From the NCBI GenBank assembly GCA_022509165.1, contig JAFLTT010000002.1:218794-282793 (forward strand): a DNA stretch of 64,000 bases, read 5' to 3'. Made by a program: the position numbers and the translations under genes. The notes under the pieces were generated by a model. The model had not been told where the DNA came from and did not search any database. It saw nothing but the letters and a program-made list of their open reading frames with translations. This document shows positions 51,648-61,148 of the stretch, one piece after another. Numbering within the stretch: position 1 is the stretch's first letter; each line of letters begins with the position of its first letter. This DNA is from Muribaculaceae bacterium. GTDB taxonomy: Bacteria > Bacteroidota > Bacteroidia > Bacteroidales > Muribaculaceae.

Positions 51648-52109
51648 TTAAGCTTCGCCCTCGCCGTAATAAAAAGCGATATTGGCCGGTGTGTAATCAA
51701 ATACTTCTTCCGGACGGAAGAAACGGTTGATTTCAATTTTGGCATTTTCTACTGAATCGGATGCATGAATAATGTTAGCCTGTCCGCTCATGCAGAAGTC
51801 ACCCCGGAGAGTGCCGGGTTCGGCCTTGCGTCCATTAGTGACACCGGTCATTTTTCTGAATACTTCAACCACATCAACACCTTTGAGCACCATAGCAATC
51901 ACTGGAGAAGCCATCATAGAAGCGGCAAGCCCCGGGAAGAAAGGTTTATCAACAAGGTGAGCATAATGTTCTCTCAATATTTTTTCATCCAGTTGCATCA
52001 TTTTGAGGCCGGTTATTATAATACCACGTTGTTGGATACGAGTGATAACCTGACCCACAAGGCAACGTTCGATACAAGAAGGTTTAAGAAGGACAAGAGT
52101 TTGTTCCAT
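51648..52109 (-). CDS. ndk: Nucleoside diphosphate kinase
   Basis: The 153-residue protein matches Ndk: MEQTLVLLKPSCIERCLVGQ at the start, KPFFPGLAASMMASPVIAMVL, GTLRGDFCMSGQANIIHASDS with the phospho-accepting histidine, and SVENAKIEINRFF at the end. It balances NTP and dNTP pools. It is preceded by its own region, divergent from the MscS channel gene. Confidence 0.97.
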   Translation of the reverse strand: MEQTLVLLKPSCIERCLVGQVITRIQQRGIIITGLKMMQLDEKILREHYAHLVDKPFFPGLAASMMASPVIAMVLKGVDVVEVFRKMTGVTNGRKAEPGTLRGDFCMSGQANIIHASDSVENAKIEINRFFRPEEVFDYTPANIAFYYGEGEA

Positions 52110-52284
52110 AATATCTTGAGATTATTGCACTGACTGCGTTTTTCAAATTATTAGATAAATTCCGGGCTAAATTTTTACTGACCCCAAGGAATTAAAACCT
52201 GTTTATTACAACTACGAAGGCAAAGGTAGAGAAAAAGAATAAGAAGGGCAAGGATTTAAGTATTTTTAGTATATTTGCCCTACC

Positions 52285-53799
52285 ATGCTCAGGATAGAGG
52301 AAGAATTAAACAGTTCTAATATATTATACGATTTTATGTTTGTAAGTGATGCTGACAAGATAGCGGGATCGCACGGTCCTGATTTAACAGAAATAGCCAA
52401 CCATGTACCCGACCAAGGCACTTTTACGATAGCCCACTGGATTATGGAATTGGTGCACTGGTTCCTGGGTCTGTTTAAAGCCGATAACGACGCCACTCTC
52501 TTTACGTTTGTATATGCTGTGGTGGTTTTCCTGATTTCATGGGGAGTGGGTTACGTACTACAATGGATTGTGTTGGGAATAGTGCGTCTTATAGGAAGAA
52601 GATTTAATGGAGAAAATTACCAGGTGCTTACAGCCAATCACTTTTTCACTAAAACAGTAAGGGTGGTACCGGCTATTGTATTCCTGATTTTAATACAGTT
52701 CACACTCAACAGTAAACTTACTTTAGCCTCATGGCTCACTCGGCTTACCTGGGTATATTTCTCGTATGTATTAAGCCGGGCTTTGTGTGTGCTGGCCGAC
52801 GTGATGTGGGCAAAAATCGATGCCAGAGAGAATAAAAAGAAATTGCCTCTACAAGGTCTTGTACAGTTGGTGAAGGGCATAATATGGATTGTGTTTGCCA
52901 TCATTACAGTGGCTATTATTTTAGATAAGAGCCCCGGAAGTCTGTTGGCCGGACTTGGTGCTTTTGCAGCCGTGCTGATGCTGGTGTTCCGCGACAGTAT
53001 TCTTGGTGTTGTGGCAGGGGTTCAGTTAAGTGAAAATGATTCTCTGCATGAAGGAGACTGGATTGCCGTGAGCGGTACTAACGCCAATGGAGTTGTGACT
53101 GAAGTAAGCCTTACTGCCGTTAAAGTGTTGAATTGGGATAAAACCACCACTACATTGCCGCCTTATAATTTAGTGAGCCAAGGCTTCACAAATTATCAGA
53201 GTATGTCGAATTCCAACACTCGAAGAATTCAGAGAAGCTACATGATAGATGCCGACAGTGTGGTGGAATGTGATGACCTAATGCTCCAGGAGTTTGCCAA
53301 ATTGCCTCTTATGAGTGACTGGATTGCAAAGAAAATAGAACAAAAGAAAGCCGGTAAGGCAGTGGATGCAGGCAATCCTGAAGGTCTTGCCAATGGTAGC
53401 ATTGATACCAATTTAGGATGTTTCAGGGCTTATCTTAAGATGTGGCTCGAACAAAATCCCAACATTTCCAAGGCCGACAGCAGCGATACCCTATTTGTAA
53501 GGACATTGCCCCAGACTGCCAATGGTATTCCGTTGGAAATCTATTGCTTTACGTCTACCTCTGACTGGGTAACTTATGAAGCGATACAGAGTGCTATCTT
53601 CGAACACATAGCAGTGATGCTTTATAAGTTCCGTCTATACACATTTGAAAGTGCCAGCGGCAGAGACACAATTATAGACGGTTATATCTGTCCGGGAAAG
53701 ACACCGGCCCCGGTATTCGGTATACCTTATCCATTTTTCTATGGAAGCGGTACGCCGCAAGATCCCGGAATCGAGCCGCCTAAACCAAGTGCCAACTGA
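52285..53799 (+). CDS. MscS family mechanosensitive ion channel
   Basis: The protein has up to 504 residues; the ATG at 52285 lies only 8 bases after a -7 box (TATATTTG, 52270-52277), so the ATG at 52336 may be the real start. Three to five membrane segments precede the TM3-type pore helix LLAGLGAFAAVLMLVFRDSI, followed by GVVAGVQLSENDSLHEGDWI, the MscS beta domain with VTEVSLTAVKVLNWD, and a C-terminal domain with a long insertion (about 340-400). It should open on membrane tension during osmotic downshock. It is divergent from ndk. Confidence 0.9.
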   Translation: MLRIEEELNSSNILYDFMFVSDADKIAGSHGPDLTEIANHVPDQGTFTIAHWIMELVHWFLGLFKADNDATLFTFVYAVVVFLISWGVGYVLQWIVLGIVRLIGRRFNGENYQVLTANHFFTKTVRVVPAIVFLILIQFTLNSKLTLASWLTRLTWVYFSYVLSRALCVLADVMWAKIDARENKKKLPLQGLVQLVKGIIWIVFAIITVAIILDKSPGSLLAGLGAFAAVLMLVFRDSILGVVAGVQLSENDSLHEGDWIAVSGTNANGVVTEVSLTAVKVLNWDKTTTTLPPYNLVSQGFTNYQSMSNSNTRRIQRSYMIDADSVVECDDLMLQEFAKLPLMSDWIAKKIEQKKAGKAVDAGNPEGLANGSIDTNLGCFRAYLKMWLEQNPNISKADSSDTLFVRTLPQTANGIPLEIYCFTSTSDWVTYEAIQSAIFEHIAVMLYKFRLYTFESASGRDTIIDGYICPGKTPAPVFGIPYPFFYGSGTPQDPGIEPPKPSAN

Positions 53800-53816
53800 C
53801 AGATACTTGAAAAAAA

Positions 53817-53848
53817 TTTGGTGGAATGAAAAAGGTATTCTAAATTTG
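53817..53848 (+). promoter_or_regulatory. Consensus promoter of the ferredoxin gene
   Basis: TTTG (53817-53820), 20 bases, TAAATTTG (53841-53848). It is a perfect Bacteroidota promoter and lies 30 bases before the ATG. Confidence 0.8.
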
Positions 53849-53878
53849 CTTTAGAAAACTAAACTAAACGAGAGAATT

Positions 53879-54049
53879 ATGGCATACGTAATTAATGACA
53901 ATTGCATCGCCTGCGGAACCTGCATATCGGTTTGTCCGGTAGAGGCTATCTCAGAAGGTGATATCTATCACATCGACCCAGACACCTGCATCGACTGCGG
54001 CAGCTGTGCGGAGGTTTGTCCGAATGACGCAATTCATCCGGGAGAGTAA
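53879..54049 (+). CDS. 2[4Fe-4S] ferredoxin
   Basis: The 56-residue protein is encoded between the MscS gene and dut. It starts MAYVINDNCIACGTCISVCP and continues with CIDCGSCAEVCPNDA, giving two CX2CX2CX3CP motifs (cysteines 9, 12, 15, 19 and 37, 40, 43, 47), one for each 4Fe-4S cluster. It is a small clostridial-type ferredoxin that carries electrons, for example for pyruvate:ferredoxin oxidoreductase, in an anaerobe. The transcript is well bounded by a consensus promoter and a strong terminator, so the gene is monocistronic and probably highly expressed. Confidence 0.95.
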   Translation: MAYVINDNCIACGTCISVCPVEAISEGDIYHIDPDTCIDCGSCAEVCPNDAIHPGE

Positions 54050-54055
54050 AAAAGG

Positions 54056-54078
54056 AACCGCCCTCGGGCGGTTTTTTT
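54056..54078 (+). terminator. Terminator of the ferredoxin gene
   Basis: AACCGCC (54056-54062), loop CTCG, GGCGGTT (54067-54073), then a T-run to 54078. It is a strong intrinsic terminator 6 bases after the stop codon. Confidence 0.9.
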
Positions 54079-54098
54079 ATAATTGTAAAAATATAAAA

Positions 54099-54545
54099 AT
54101 GGACAGAGTGACAGTAAAGGTGATAAACCGGAGTCACCATCAATTACCGGAATACGGCACCTTCGAAGCAGCCGGAATGGATGTAAGGGCATACTTACCA
54201 AATGGTCCGGTAGTACTGAAGTCTTTGCAGAGAGCCCTTATACCGACCGGTCTCTATATCCAGCTTCCCCAAGGATATGAATGTCAGATACGACCTCGTT
54301 CAGGATTGGCTTTAAATTATGGAATATCTATTGTGAACACTCCGGGAACTGTAGATGCAGATTACCGGGGAGAAATAGGTATAATACTTATAAATTTGGG
54401 TGAAGATGATTTCACCGTGAATGATGGGGAAAGAATATGCCAGATGGTGGTGACTCGATACAGCCATGTGACTTGGGAACCTGCAAAGGAATTGGATCAT
54501 ACTAAGAGAGAAGACGGAGCATTCGGTCATACAGGAACAGAATAA
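54099..54545 (+). CDS. dut: dUTP diphosphatase
   Basis: From the ATG at 54099 (MDRVTVKVINRSHHQLPEYG) the protein has 148 residues, the normal trimeric dUTPase length. The frame is open upstream to 53958, but that part overlaps the ferredoxin gene and its terminator. Conserved motifs are AGMDVRAYL (motif 1), RPRSGLALNYGI (motif 2), GTVDADYRGEIGIILINLG (motif 3), ERICQMVVTRY (motif 4) and the C-terminal REDGAFGHTG arm (motif 5). It hydrolyses dUTP to dUMP. It heads the dut / TPR / DUF4292 / EnvC group. Confidence 0.96.
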   Translation: MDRVTVKVINRSHHQLPEYGTFEAAGMDVRAYLPNGPVVLKSLQRALIPTGLYIQLPQGYECQIRPRSGLALNYGISIVNTPGTVDADYRGEIGIILINLGEDDFTVNDGERICQMVVTRYSHVTWEPAKELDHTKREDGAFGHTGTE

Positions 54546-54565
54546 GAAATAAAAGAAAGATTTTA

Positions 54566-56296
54566 TTGAAGAATAAGGGGATTTTGATTGCGGGGATTTT
54601 CCTTGCAGCAGTTTGTGTTCCGAACATCGGGATGCAACCCCCTGTTTCTGCCTCTACCCAAGCAGACAGGGGAAAAGCCAGATATTATTTTACACAAGGT
54701 AGCGTGGAAATGGCTTCACAAAATATGGCTGAAGCCTATGAATATTTCAAGAAAGCCTATGAAACCGATTCCGCGTTTATGGATGCGGCCTTTACTTATG
54801 GTAACCAAAGGCTTTTCGTAAGAAACGACACTCTACAGACCGATCGAGAGATACTGAGGAGCCTGAAAATGATGCAGGGATATGTAGACTCCAACCCACG
54901 TGACCTTTATGCTGCACAAATGTATGGCTATGTCACTACAGTTTTGGATACCATAGAAGAAGCGGTAAGGGTATATGAGAATAGTTACGGAATAATGCCT
55001 GCGGAGACCCAGTTGCTACCTATCCTTGCAGATGCATATATGCGTATCATGAAAGGTAAGGAAGCTATCGAAAGTCTGGAAAGATATGAAAAGATAGAGG
55101 GGAAAAATAAGGACGTGAGCCTCAAGAAAATCACCATAATGATGGCTATGAAAGACACCATCGGATCGGTGCAGGAAGTTAATTCCCTTGTAGCTTCCAA
55201 CCCCAGGGATCCCTATGCACGAATCCTTAAGGGAAATCTTTATGAAGTGATAGGAGATATGGATTCAGTGCTCACGGCCTATAAAGAGGCTGAGAAGCTG
55301 GCTCCTGACAATGGGGCAGTAAAAATGAGTCTGGCACAATATTACCGTGAGATGGGTGATAGCGTGATGCTTGACAACATGATGTATGAAGCATTGCTTT
55401 CGGAGGAATTTGAACTTGAAGATAAACTTGGTATCCTGGGTGATTACTTGCAGAAATTGTTAGATGCAAAGGGAGATAAGACCCGTGGAGATCATCTTTT
55501 TTCAGTGTTGCAAGAGCAATATCCTCATGAACCGGAAGTATTGGAGATGTCGGCGCGATATGCAGGTGCCAAAGGGGATTTCGCAGGAGCTGCAGAGGCT
55601 ATAGAATATGCCATAGACATGGATCCTACGAATGAAAGATTCTGGATGATGCTGCTTTCTTATGATCTCACCGAGAGAAATTATGAAAAGACTGTGGCCG
55701 ATTATAAGAATGCTAAAGACCATCTTGTGCCACCGATGCAGATGAAAAATCTCTATGCCGCTGCAGCCTCTATGCTTGAAGATACTCAGGAAGGAGAGAA
55801 TATAATTAGAGAACTGCTTTCAGATACTGATACGAGACTCGGACCTTACAGTACTCCGGAAAGTAGAGACTCTGTGAGAAGAAGTATCAGTTACGAAGGT
55901 TTGGAATGGGTGAGTTCTCTATATTGCATGCTTGGAGATATTTATTATAAGCGTGGAGACCTTGAAAAAGGATTTGATGAATATGAGATATCTCTTTTCT
56001 TTCTTCCCGACAATGCTCTCACTCTGAATAATTATGCATACTTTTTGAGCGAGGCGGACAGAGATCTGGAAAAGGCCCAGAAAATGAGCCGACGTTCCCT
56101 GGACTTGGTAGAGAATAACGCCACTTATTTAGATACTTATGCCTGGATTCTATATAAGATGGGAGAATACCGCGAGGCCTTGGATTATATAAAACTTGCA
56201 TTGGAAATTGCTGAAGAGCAGGGAGATGATAATGAGGAGTATAAACTGCATTATGAAGCAATAGAGAAGGCTGTGAAGGAAAGCGAAAAAGAATAG
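54566..56296 (+). CDS. Tetratricopeptide repeat protein, secreted
   Basis: The 576-residue protein appears to start at a TTG (54566) and has a signal peptide (MKNKGILIAGIFLAAVCVPN). TPR units run through most of the length, for example ARYYFTQGSVEMASQNMAEA, YEYFKKAYETD, DALTLNNYAYFL, LEKAQKMSRRSL, ATYLDTYAWILYK and EALDYIKLALEIAEE. TPR proteins in this position are conserved in Bacteroidota, upstream of DUF4292 and EnvC genes, and probably act in the periplasm or outer membrane. It lies 20 bases after dut and 2 bases before the DUF4292 gene. Confidence 0.88.
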   Translation: MKNKGILIAGIFLAAVCVPNIGMQPPVSASTQADRGKARYYFTQGSVEMASQNMAEAYEYFKKAYETDSAFMDAAFTYGNQRLFVRNDTLQTDREILRSLKMMQGYVDSNPRDLYAAQMYGYVTTVLDTIEEAVRVYENSYGIMPAETQLLPILADAYMRIMKGKEAIESLERYEKIEGKNKDVSLKKITIMMAMKDTIGSVQEVNSLVASNPRDPYARILKGNLYEVIGDMDSVLTAYKEAEKLAPDNGAVKMSLAQYYREMGDSVMLDNMMYEALLSEEFELEDKLGILGDYLQKLLDAKGDKTRGDHLFSVLQEQYPHEPEVLEMSARYAGAKGDFAGAAEAIEYAIDMDPTNERFWMMLLSYDLTERNYEKTVADYKNAKDHLVPPMQMKNLYAAAASMLEDTQEGENIIRELLSDTDTRLGPYSTPESRDSVRRSISYEGLEWVSSLYCMLGDIYYKRGDLEKGFDEYEISLFFLPDNALTLNNYAYFLSEADRDLEKAQKMSRRSLDLVENNATYLDTYAWILYKMGEYREALDYIKLALEIAEEQGDDNEEYKLHYEAIEKAVKESEKE

Positions 56297-56298
56297 AT

Positions 56299-57174
56299 AT
56301 GTTTAGAAGAATTGCAAAGATAATACTTATATTTTTTACATTCCACTGTCTGGCGTGGGCCAATGCAAATGGGGAAGACACAATTACGGATACATTGGTT
56401 TTAGAACTGGATTCAATTGAATATGAATTAATTACAGACTCAATTACAAGCACCTTTGATGAAACTGTAGAGCCGGCTGCAAAAGAAGAAGATTTCATTT
56501 TGCTCGAGTACCCGGATTATGAACCTTGGGAAAAGGCTACATTAAACGGAAAACTCAAGATGCAAGGATTGCCCTTATCTCCTTCTATTAAAATCTTTAT
56601 GGAGAAAGATTCCTTGATAGAGATTACAGTCAGGGCTCCCTTTATCGGAGAAGCCGGAAGACTTGTTATTTCTAAGGAAAATATCACCGCAGTCAATAAG
56701 TTGAACAAGACTTATGTAAGTGAAAACGTTACGGAGATTTTAAAATATTATCCGGGAGGAATAGGCGACATACAAGACCTCTTGCTTGGAAGATTCTTTA
56801 TTCCCGGCTTCGATCTGGCAGAAACAGAACCGGATAGTCTTATAGATATATATTTTGAAGACGAGCAATTTAATGTGGTACCTAAAGGTGAGGCTCAAAT
56901 AGACGGCATTAAATATGGCTTTGTAGTGGATGATGGCTTTAACCCACTGGCTTTCATGGTGATGCCGGATGGCAGACCCGATATTCAGTTTGCAGTATTA
57001 TATACCTATAAACTCCAGGATTATGATGTCCGTTTTATGTTTCAGGAAGGCGTAAGAGTTCATGAAGCCACGTTGGAATTGAAAGGTCCGGAATGGAAAG
57101 GGGATGCCTCCAAGGCAATTGACTTGCGGAATTACCGCAAGGTATCATTTAATGATTTCCTAAGTAATTTTTGA
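56299..57174 (+). CDS. DUF4292 domain protein
   Basis: The protein has 291 residues with a signal peptide (FRRIAKIILIFFTFHCLAWA). The body has KATLNGKLKMQGLPLSPSIK, SLIEITVRAPFIGEAGRLVI and NKLNKTYVSENVTEIL, the features of DUF4292, a family related to the LolA/LolB lipoprotein carrier fold. It is present in almost all Bacteroidota in this neighbourhood. An acidic linker (EDTITDTLVLELDSIEYE) precedes the domain. It starts 3 bases after the TPR gene and 5 bases before the EnvC gene. Confidence 0.88.
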   Translation: MFRRIAKIILIFFTFHCLAWANANGEDTITDTLVLELDSIEYELITDSITSTFDETVEPAAKEEDFILLEYPDYEPWEKATLNGKLKMQGLPLSPSIKIFMEKDSLIEITVRAPFIGEAGRLVISKENITAVNKLNKTYVSENVTEILKYYPGGIGDIQDLLLGRFFIPGFDLAETEPDSLIDIYFEDEQFNVVPKGEAQIDGIKYGFVVDDGFNPLAFMVMPDGRPDIQFAVLYTYKLQDYDVRFMFQEGVRVHEATLELKGPEWKGDASKAIDLRNYRKVSFNDFLSNF

Positions 57175-57178
57175 TTGA

Positions 57179-58627
57179 ATGGGGTTAAGGCATAGGTTAA
57201 AGATATTCACATTTATCGGCCTGGCTGCCATCTCTCTGCCTGCACTTTCGCTGGGACAAACAACCAAGAAGGGTAAATCTACCTTGACTAAACAGTCAAC
57301 TGTAAAACCTAAGACTTCAGCCGAAGCCCGTAAAAGACATGAAGCAACTCAGAAGGAGATTCGTCTTACCCAAGAAGAAATAAATGCAAATAATGCTAAG
57401 GTAAGCCAAGGATTGGCCCAACTGGGAAAACTTGATTTGGAAATAGAAACTACGGCGGCTAATGTTAAGACTTTAACCACCAAAGTGAATCAACTTGACA
57501 GAGAAATAAAATCTCTGGAAAGGAATATTTCCAATAATGAGAGGGAGCTTGATAAACTCCGAGAAGAATACCTTAAGGCCGTGAAGAAAATGAGGGTGAC
57601 AAGAAAAAACACGAGCACCCTGGTATTTGTATTTTCAGCTGAGAATCTGAATCAGGCTTTGCGAAGAATCCGATATCTAAAAGAATTTTCTGCATGGCGA
57701 AGCCGGCAAAGTGAAGAAATAAAGAAAAAGACTGACAACTTGAAATTGCAACAACAAGAGTTGTCACAAGCGAAGGATCAACAACAGAGTGCATTGTTAC
57801 TTCAGAAGGAAGCCGAAAATAAGCTTATCCGGCAAAAGAATAGTCAGGAAGAACTGGTAGCCGAACTGAAACAGAATGGAAAGGCCTTGGAATCTCTTTT
57901 AAAAAAGAAAAAGGAAGAAGCCCGGGAACTGAACTCAATGATATCGACCCTTATAGCAGAAGAACAAAGAAAGGCTGAGGAGCAGAGAAAAGCGGAGGAG
58001 GCAAGAAAAGCTGAAGAGGAGCGTAGGAAAAAGGAACTCGCAATTGCTCAACAAAGTAAAAAGAATAGTCCCACAGAAAGTGCTAAACAACCCTCCGGGA
58101 AAGAGAATAAGTCGGAGAAGTCAAAAACTGATTATGCCGAGGCGAGGAAAAGGACTCCCAGAGGAACTACGGAAAATAAGACTGAAGGGGTAACAGAAAA
58201 ATTAACCGAAGATTTTCAGGGCATGAAAGGGAAGTTGCCGAATCCGGCATCCGGAAAATTTGTGGTCACCTCCAGGTTTGGAAGACAGAATCTACCGGAA
58301 TTACCCGATGTGGAATATGAAAATCCCGGCATTGATGCCGAAACAGAAATAGGGGCGATAGCCAAGGCTGTTTATCCGGGGAAAGTTTCCGGCGTTTATA
58401 TGCTTCCGGGCTATAATACAGTAGTAATTCTTAACCATGGCAACTATTATACTGTGTATGGTAATATTCAGAGTCCTAATGTGAAGACCGGAGAGGACGT
58501 AACGGTGGGAGATTCCTTGGGCTCGCTGGCTTTGAGCGATGATGATTCGAGCCATTCCTCTATTCATTTTGAGGTATGGAAAAACCGTGAAAAATTAAAC
58601 CCTCAGGAATGGCTGAGGGTTAGATAA
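57179..58627 (+). CDS. EnvC-like murein hydrolase activator (degenerate M23 domain)
   Basis: The protein has 482 residues: signal peptide (to about LSLGQ), two long coiled coils (about 45-250, including TAANVKTLTTKVNQLDREIK and repeats of RKAEEQRKAEEARKAEEE), a basic linker and a C-terminal LytM domain (about 360-482). The zinc ligands are lost: ENPGID has Asn where active enzymes have His, and SSIHFE lacks the first His of HxH. This fits EnvC/NlpD-type activators, which bind amidases instead of cutting peptidoglycan. It ends the four-gene group, and its last codons overlap a terminator hairpin. Confidence 0.9.
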   Translation: MGLRHRLKIFTFIGLAAISLPALSLGQTTKKGKSTLTKQSTVKPKTSAEARKRHEATQKEIRLTQEEINANNAKVSQGLAQLGKLDLEIETTAANVKTLTTKVNQLDREIKSLERNISNNERELDKLREEYLKAVKKMRVTRKNTSTLVFVFSAENLNQALRRIRYLKEFSAWRSRQSEEIKKKTDNLKLQQQELSQAKDQQQSALLLQKEAENKLIRQKNSQEELVAELKQNGKALESLLKKKKEEARELNSMISTLIAEEQRKAEEQRKAEEARKAEEERRKKELAIAQQSKKNSPTESAKQPSGKENKSEKSKTDYAEARKRTPRGTTENKTEGVTEKLTEDFQGMKGKLPNPASGKFVVTSRFGRQNLPELPDVEYENPGIDAETEIGAIAKAVYPGKVSGVYMLPGYNTVVILNHGNYYTVYGNIQSPNVKTGEDVTVGDSLGSLALSDDDSSHSSIHFEVWKNREKLNPQEWLRVR

Positions 58628-58634
58628 GTTTTTT
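58598..58634 (+). terminator. Terminator overlapping the end of the EnvC-like gene
   Basis: AACCCTCAG (58598-58606) pairs perfectly with CTGAGGGTT (58613-58621), and a T-run follows at 58629-58634. The stem includes the last codons and the stop codon. Confidence 0.65.
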
Positions 58635-58651
58635 ATCAAAGAAGAGGACAT

Positions 58652-59863
58652 TTAGTCATCCCGGTCTTCAAAGAATCGAGAGAAGTTTACGATAAATACA
58701 TCCTCTTTCATCAATACATCTTTATAATTAATCAAATCTTTTAAATTAATTTCTCCTACCACGTAATTTACGTTGAGTGAGTTATAGCGTTCCTGGATAG
58801 AATGGAACGGCAATAATTCCGGTATCGGAGTTTCTTTATATCTTACATATACTTTAAGAAGCACATCGGTGGTATACTCGGGTGTGTCTTCAAAATTCAT
58901 TTTCTTGTAGCCGTATTTATAACCATGCCGGTGAGCCACCATATCGGAAAGAATAGAGGATGCAGTGGGCAATGAGCCGGCTCCTTTTCCAAACATGAAT
59001 TGACGGTCGTAACCTTCGCCTCGTATCACCACTCCATTATATTCATCGTCAACATTATATATATACCGTGACTTCCTTACGAATTCAGGCATTACAAACA
59101 TTGTGAAACGAGAATCGGAAATTTTCACTACTTGCGCCACAAGTTTGATTTTAACTCGTTTTTCTTTGGCAATGTTTATATCAAAATCAGAAATATGGGT
59201 TATGCCATAAGTGAATATTTTTTCCGGATCTACGTACACTCCTAAGGCATGTACTGTGATTATGATCAATTTATAAAGAGAGTCATACCCTTCTATGTCG
59301 AAAGATGGATCGGCCTCAGCAAATCCCAATCGAATTGCGGTTTGAAGAGCATCTTCATAATTCTCGTTATGGTCAAATACCCTTGAAAGTATATAATTGG
59401 AAGATCCGTTAAGAATTCCCTTCACCTCTAAAAGCAGGTCATTATCGTAGTATTCTTCCAGATTACGTATCACAGGGATAGATCCACAAGAAGAGGCATC
59501 ATAAAGGAGAGATACTTTATTCTTTTTCTGAAGTTCGATAAGTTCGGGGAGGTGGCGGGCAAGCATGGTTTTACTTCCGCTTACCACCGGTTTCCCTTGT
59601 TTTAAAGCCTCAGTCACAATTTCATAAGCAGCTTCCGGATCATTTATTACTTCAACGATAAGATTGATTTCCGGGTCGTTGAGAATCTCATATCGGTCTT
59701 CTGTAATGAGAGCAGGATCCACTTTTACATTTCTTTGTTTCGAAGAATCGCGCACACAAATCTTCTTTATTTCGGCATTAGCGTTTCTGGCATTAGCCAC
59801 TACTTTAATAATGCCTTCGCCTACAGTACCAAGTCCGAAAAGACCTACTTTTAATTTTGCCAT
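58652..59863 (-). CDS. hom: Homoserine dehydrogenase
   Basis: The 403-residue protein has the NAD(P)-binding motif GLFGLGTVGEGI (7-18), SGSKTMLARHL, VKGILNGSSNYILSR (substrate/catalytic region with the family GT/SNYIL motif) and LGFAEADPSFDIEGYD (about 194-209). It lacks the C-terminal ACT domain in its classic form, although LLKVYVRYKETPIPELLPF near the end may be a remnant of such a fold. It reduces aspartate semialdehyde to homoserine. It follows metX with a 14-base gap, so both form an operon for methionine and threonine precursors. Confidence 0.93.
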   Translation of the reverse strand: MAKLKVGLFGLGTVGEGIIKVVANARNANAEIKKICVRDSSKQRNVKVDPALITEDRYEILNDPEINLIVEVINDPEAAYEIVTEALKQGKPVVSGSKTMLARHLPELIELQKKNKVSLLYDASSCGSIPVIRNLEEYYDNDLLLEVKGILNGSSNYILSRVFDHNENYEDALQTAIRLGFAEADPSFDIEGYDSLYKLIIITVHALGVYVDPEKIFTYGITHISDFDINIAKEKRVKIKLVAQVVKISDSRFTMFVMPEFVRKSRYIYNVDDEYNGVVIRGEGYDRQFMFGKGAGSLPTASSILSDMVAHRHGYKYGYKKMNFEDTPEYTTDVLLKVYVRYKETPIPELLPFHSIQERYNSLNVNYVVGEINLKDLINYKDVLMKEDVFIVNFSRFFEDRDD

Positions 59864-59877
59864 ATATATTATTGAAA

Positions 59878-61074
59878 TTATTCCGGTATAGGGATATTGG
59901 GAGTCACAGGGAGTTGGGGATGAGGATCTTCAGGATCATCCTTTCTGCGAGCTCTCTTTGTTTTTGATTTTCTTCGTTTCTTCTCATCTTCCGGTTCCTC
60001 GTCGGACAATTCTTTTGGAAGTTCCGGAGTGAATGGAAGAGAGTTATAAAAGTCTTTGATGATAGTGTTAAGCAACGAATGCTCAACAAGGAACCCATCG
60101 TGTCCGAACTGAGAACTTATTTCCCGGTACTTAGCATTTGGGAAAAAGGATGTAAATGAAATCATCTCTTCCGGAGTGAATATTATATCGGAAGTGATGC
60201 CGACACATACCACCGGGAAATCTACCCTACGTAGAGCTGCCTGGATACCATTTCTCCCTCTGCCAACATTATGAGTGTCAAAAGCATCCAGAATGGCGAC
60301 GTAGGAATAAGCATCGAATCTCTTGACAAGTTTTTCTCCCTGATATTTCTGATAAGAGCAAGCCCTGTGATAGGTTGGTACTCCATCTTCAGGTGAATGA
60401 ATGTCTTGTTGCGTAAGATTATAACCTCTTGCACCTCTGTAAGTAAGCAATGCAATTGCACGGGCTGCCGAAAGTCCTTGTCTGGCAGCATCTGCTCTTT
60501 TTTCGCCGTAAGTATGATCGGCAAATATTGTCATTCTCTGAGTTTCGTCGATTGCTATTGCCCAGGGTGAGGCATAAGGAGCAGTGGCAATCAGCACCAT
60601 GCTCTTGAACCGATGAGGTTCGGTTATGGCCCATTCAAAAGCTTGGAATCCACCCACTGAACTACCCAGAAGAGAAAAAATGGAAAAGATGCCGAGATGG
60701 TCGGCTAAAAGACTGTGTGCCTTCACCATATCCCGGATTGTGAGTTTTGGGAAAGCATCATACCAGGGTTCACCGGTTTCGGGGTTGATACTGAGTGGGC
60801 CCGTACTACCATAGCAGGATCCAATGATATTGGCACAGACTATAAAATATTTCTCAGGATCAAGAAACCCGTCAGGTACTACTGTATGTGGCCACCAATC
60901 GGCCACATCACTGTTGGCAGTGAGTGCATGACATACCCATATACAATTATCACGCTTTTCGTTTAGTCTGCCGTAAGTGTGGTAAGCAATAGTAATTCCG
61001 GGTAAAGTGCCCCCTTGTTCGAGAGGGAATTCCTCGGTATAGGTATAGGTCAAAAAAGTACCTCTTTTATCCAT
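59878..61074 (-). CDS. metX: Homoserine O-acetyltransferase MetX
   Basis: The 398-residue protein is an alpha/beta hydrolase with LLGSSVGGFQAFEWA (nucleophile elbow, Ser139), GITSDIIFTPEEM (Asp) and SSQFGHDGFLVEH (His), the MetX catalytic triad. It makes O-acetylhomoserine for sulfhydrylation. The last 45 residues form an unusual tail rich in K, R, E and P (EEPEDEKKRRKSKTKRARRK). The divergent partner genes at 61149-63518 use its product. A reverse -7 box (TAATTTTG, 61082-61089) would give an almost leaderless transcript. Confidence 0.93.
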   Translation of the reverse strand: MDKRGTFLTYTYTEEFPLEQGGTLPGITIAYHTYGRLNEKRDNCIWVCHALTANSDVADWWPHTVVPDGFLDPEKYFIVCANIIGSCYGSTGPLSINPETGEPWYDAFPKLTIRDMVKAHSLLADHLGIFSIFSLLGSSVGGFQAFEWAITEPHRFKSMVLIATAPYASPWAIAIDETQRMTIFADHTYGEKRADAARQGLSAARAIALLTYRGARGYNLTQQDIHSPEDGVPTYHRACSYQKYQGEKLVKRFDAYSYVAILDAFDTHNVGRGRNGIQAALRRVDFPVVCVGITSDIIFTPEEMISFTSFFPNAKYREISSQFGHDGFLVEHSLLNTIIKDFYNSLPFTPELPKELSDEEPEDEKKRRKSKTKRARRKDDPEDPHPQLPVTPNIPIPE

Positions 61075-61112
61075 TTGGTTGCAAAATTACTTTTATTACA
61101 TTAATTTCACAA

Positions 61113-61120
61113 TAAATTTG
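61113..61120 (+). promoter_or_regulatory. -7 box for the transsulfuration operon
   Basis: TAAATTTG is a perfect -7 element 28 bases before the ATG at 61149; the -33 region is less clear. The 74-base divergent spacer contains no riboswitch-like structure. Confidence 0.5.
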
Positions 61121-61148
61121 AAGAGCACGTATCACAATATTTAAATAT

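Noticed and set aside
61075..61148. SAM riboswitch controlling the methionine genes
   Set aside because: The divergent spacer has only 74 bases and shows no riboswitch stems.
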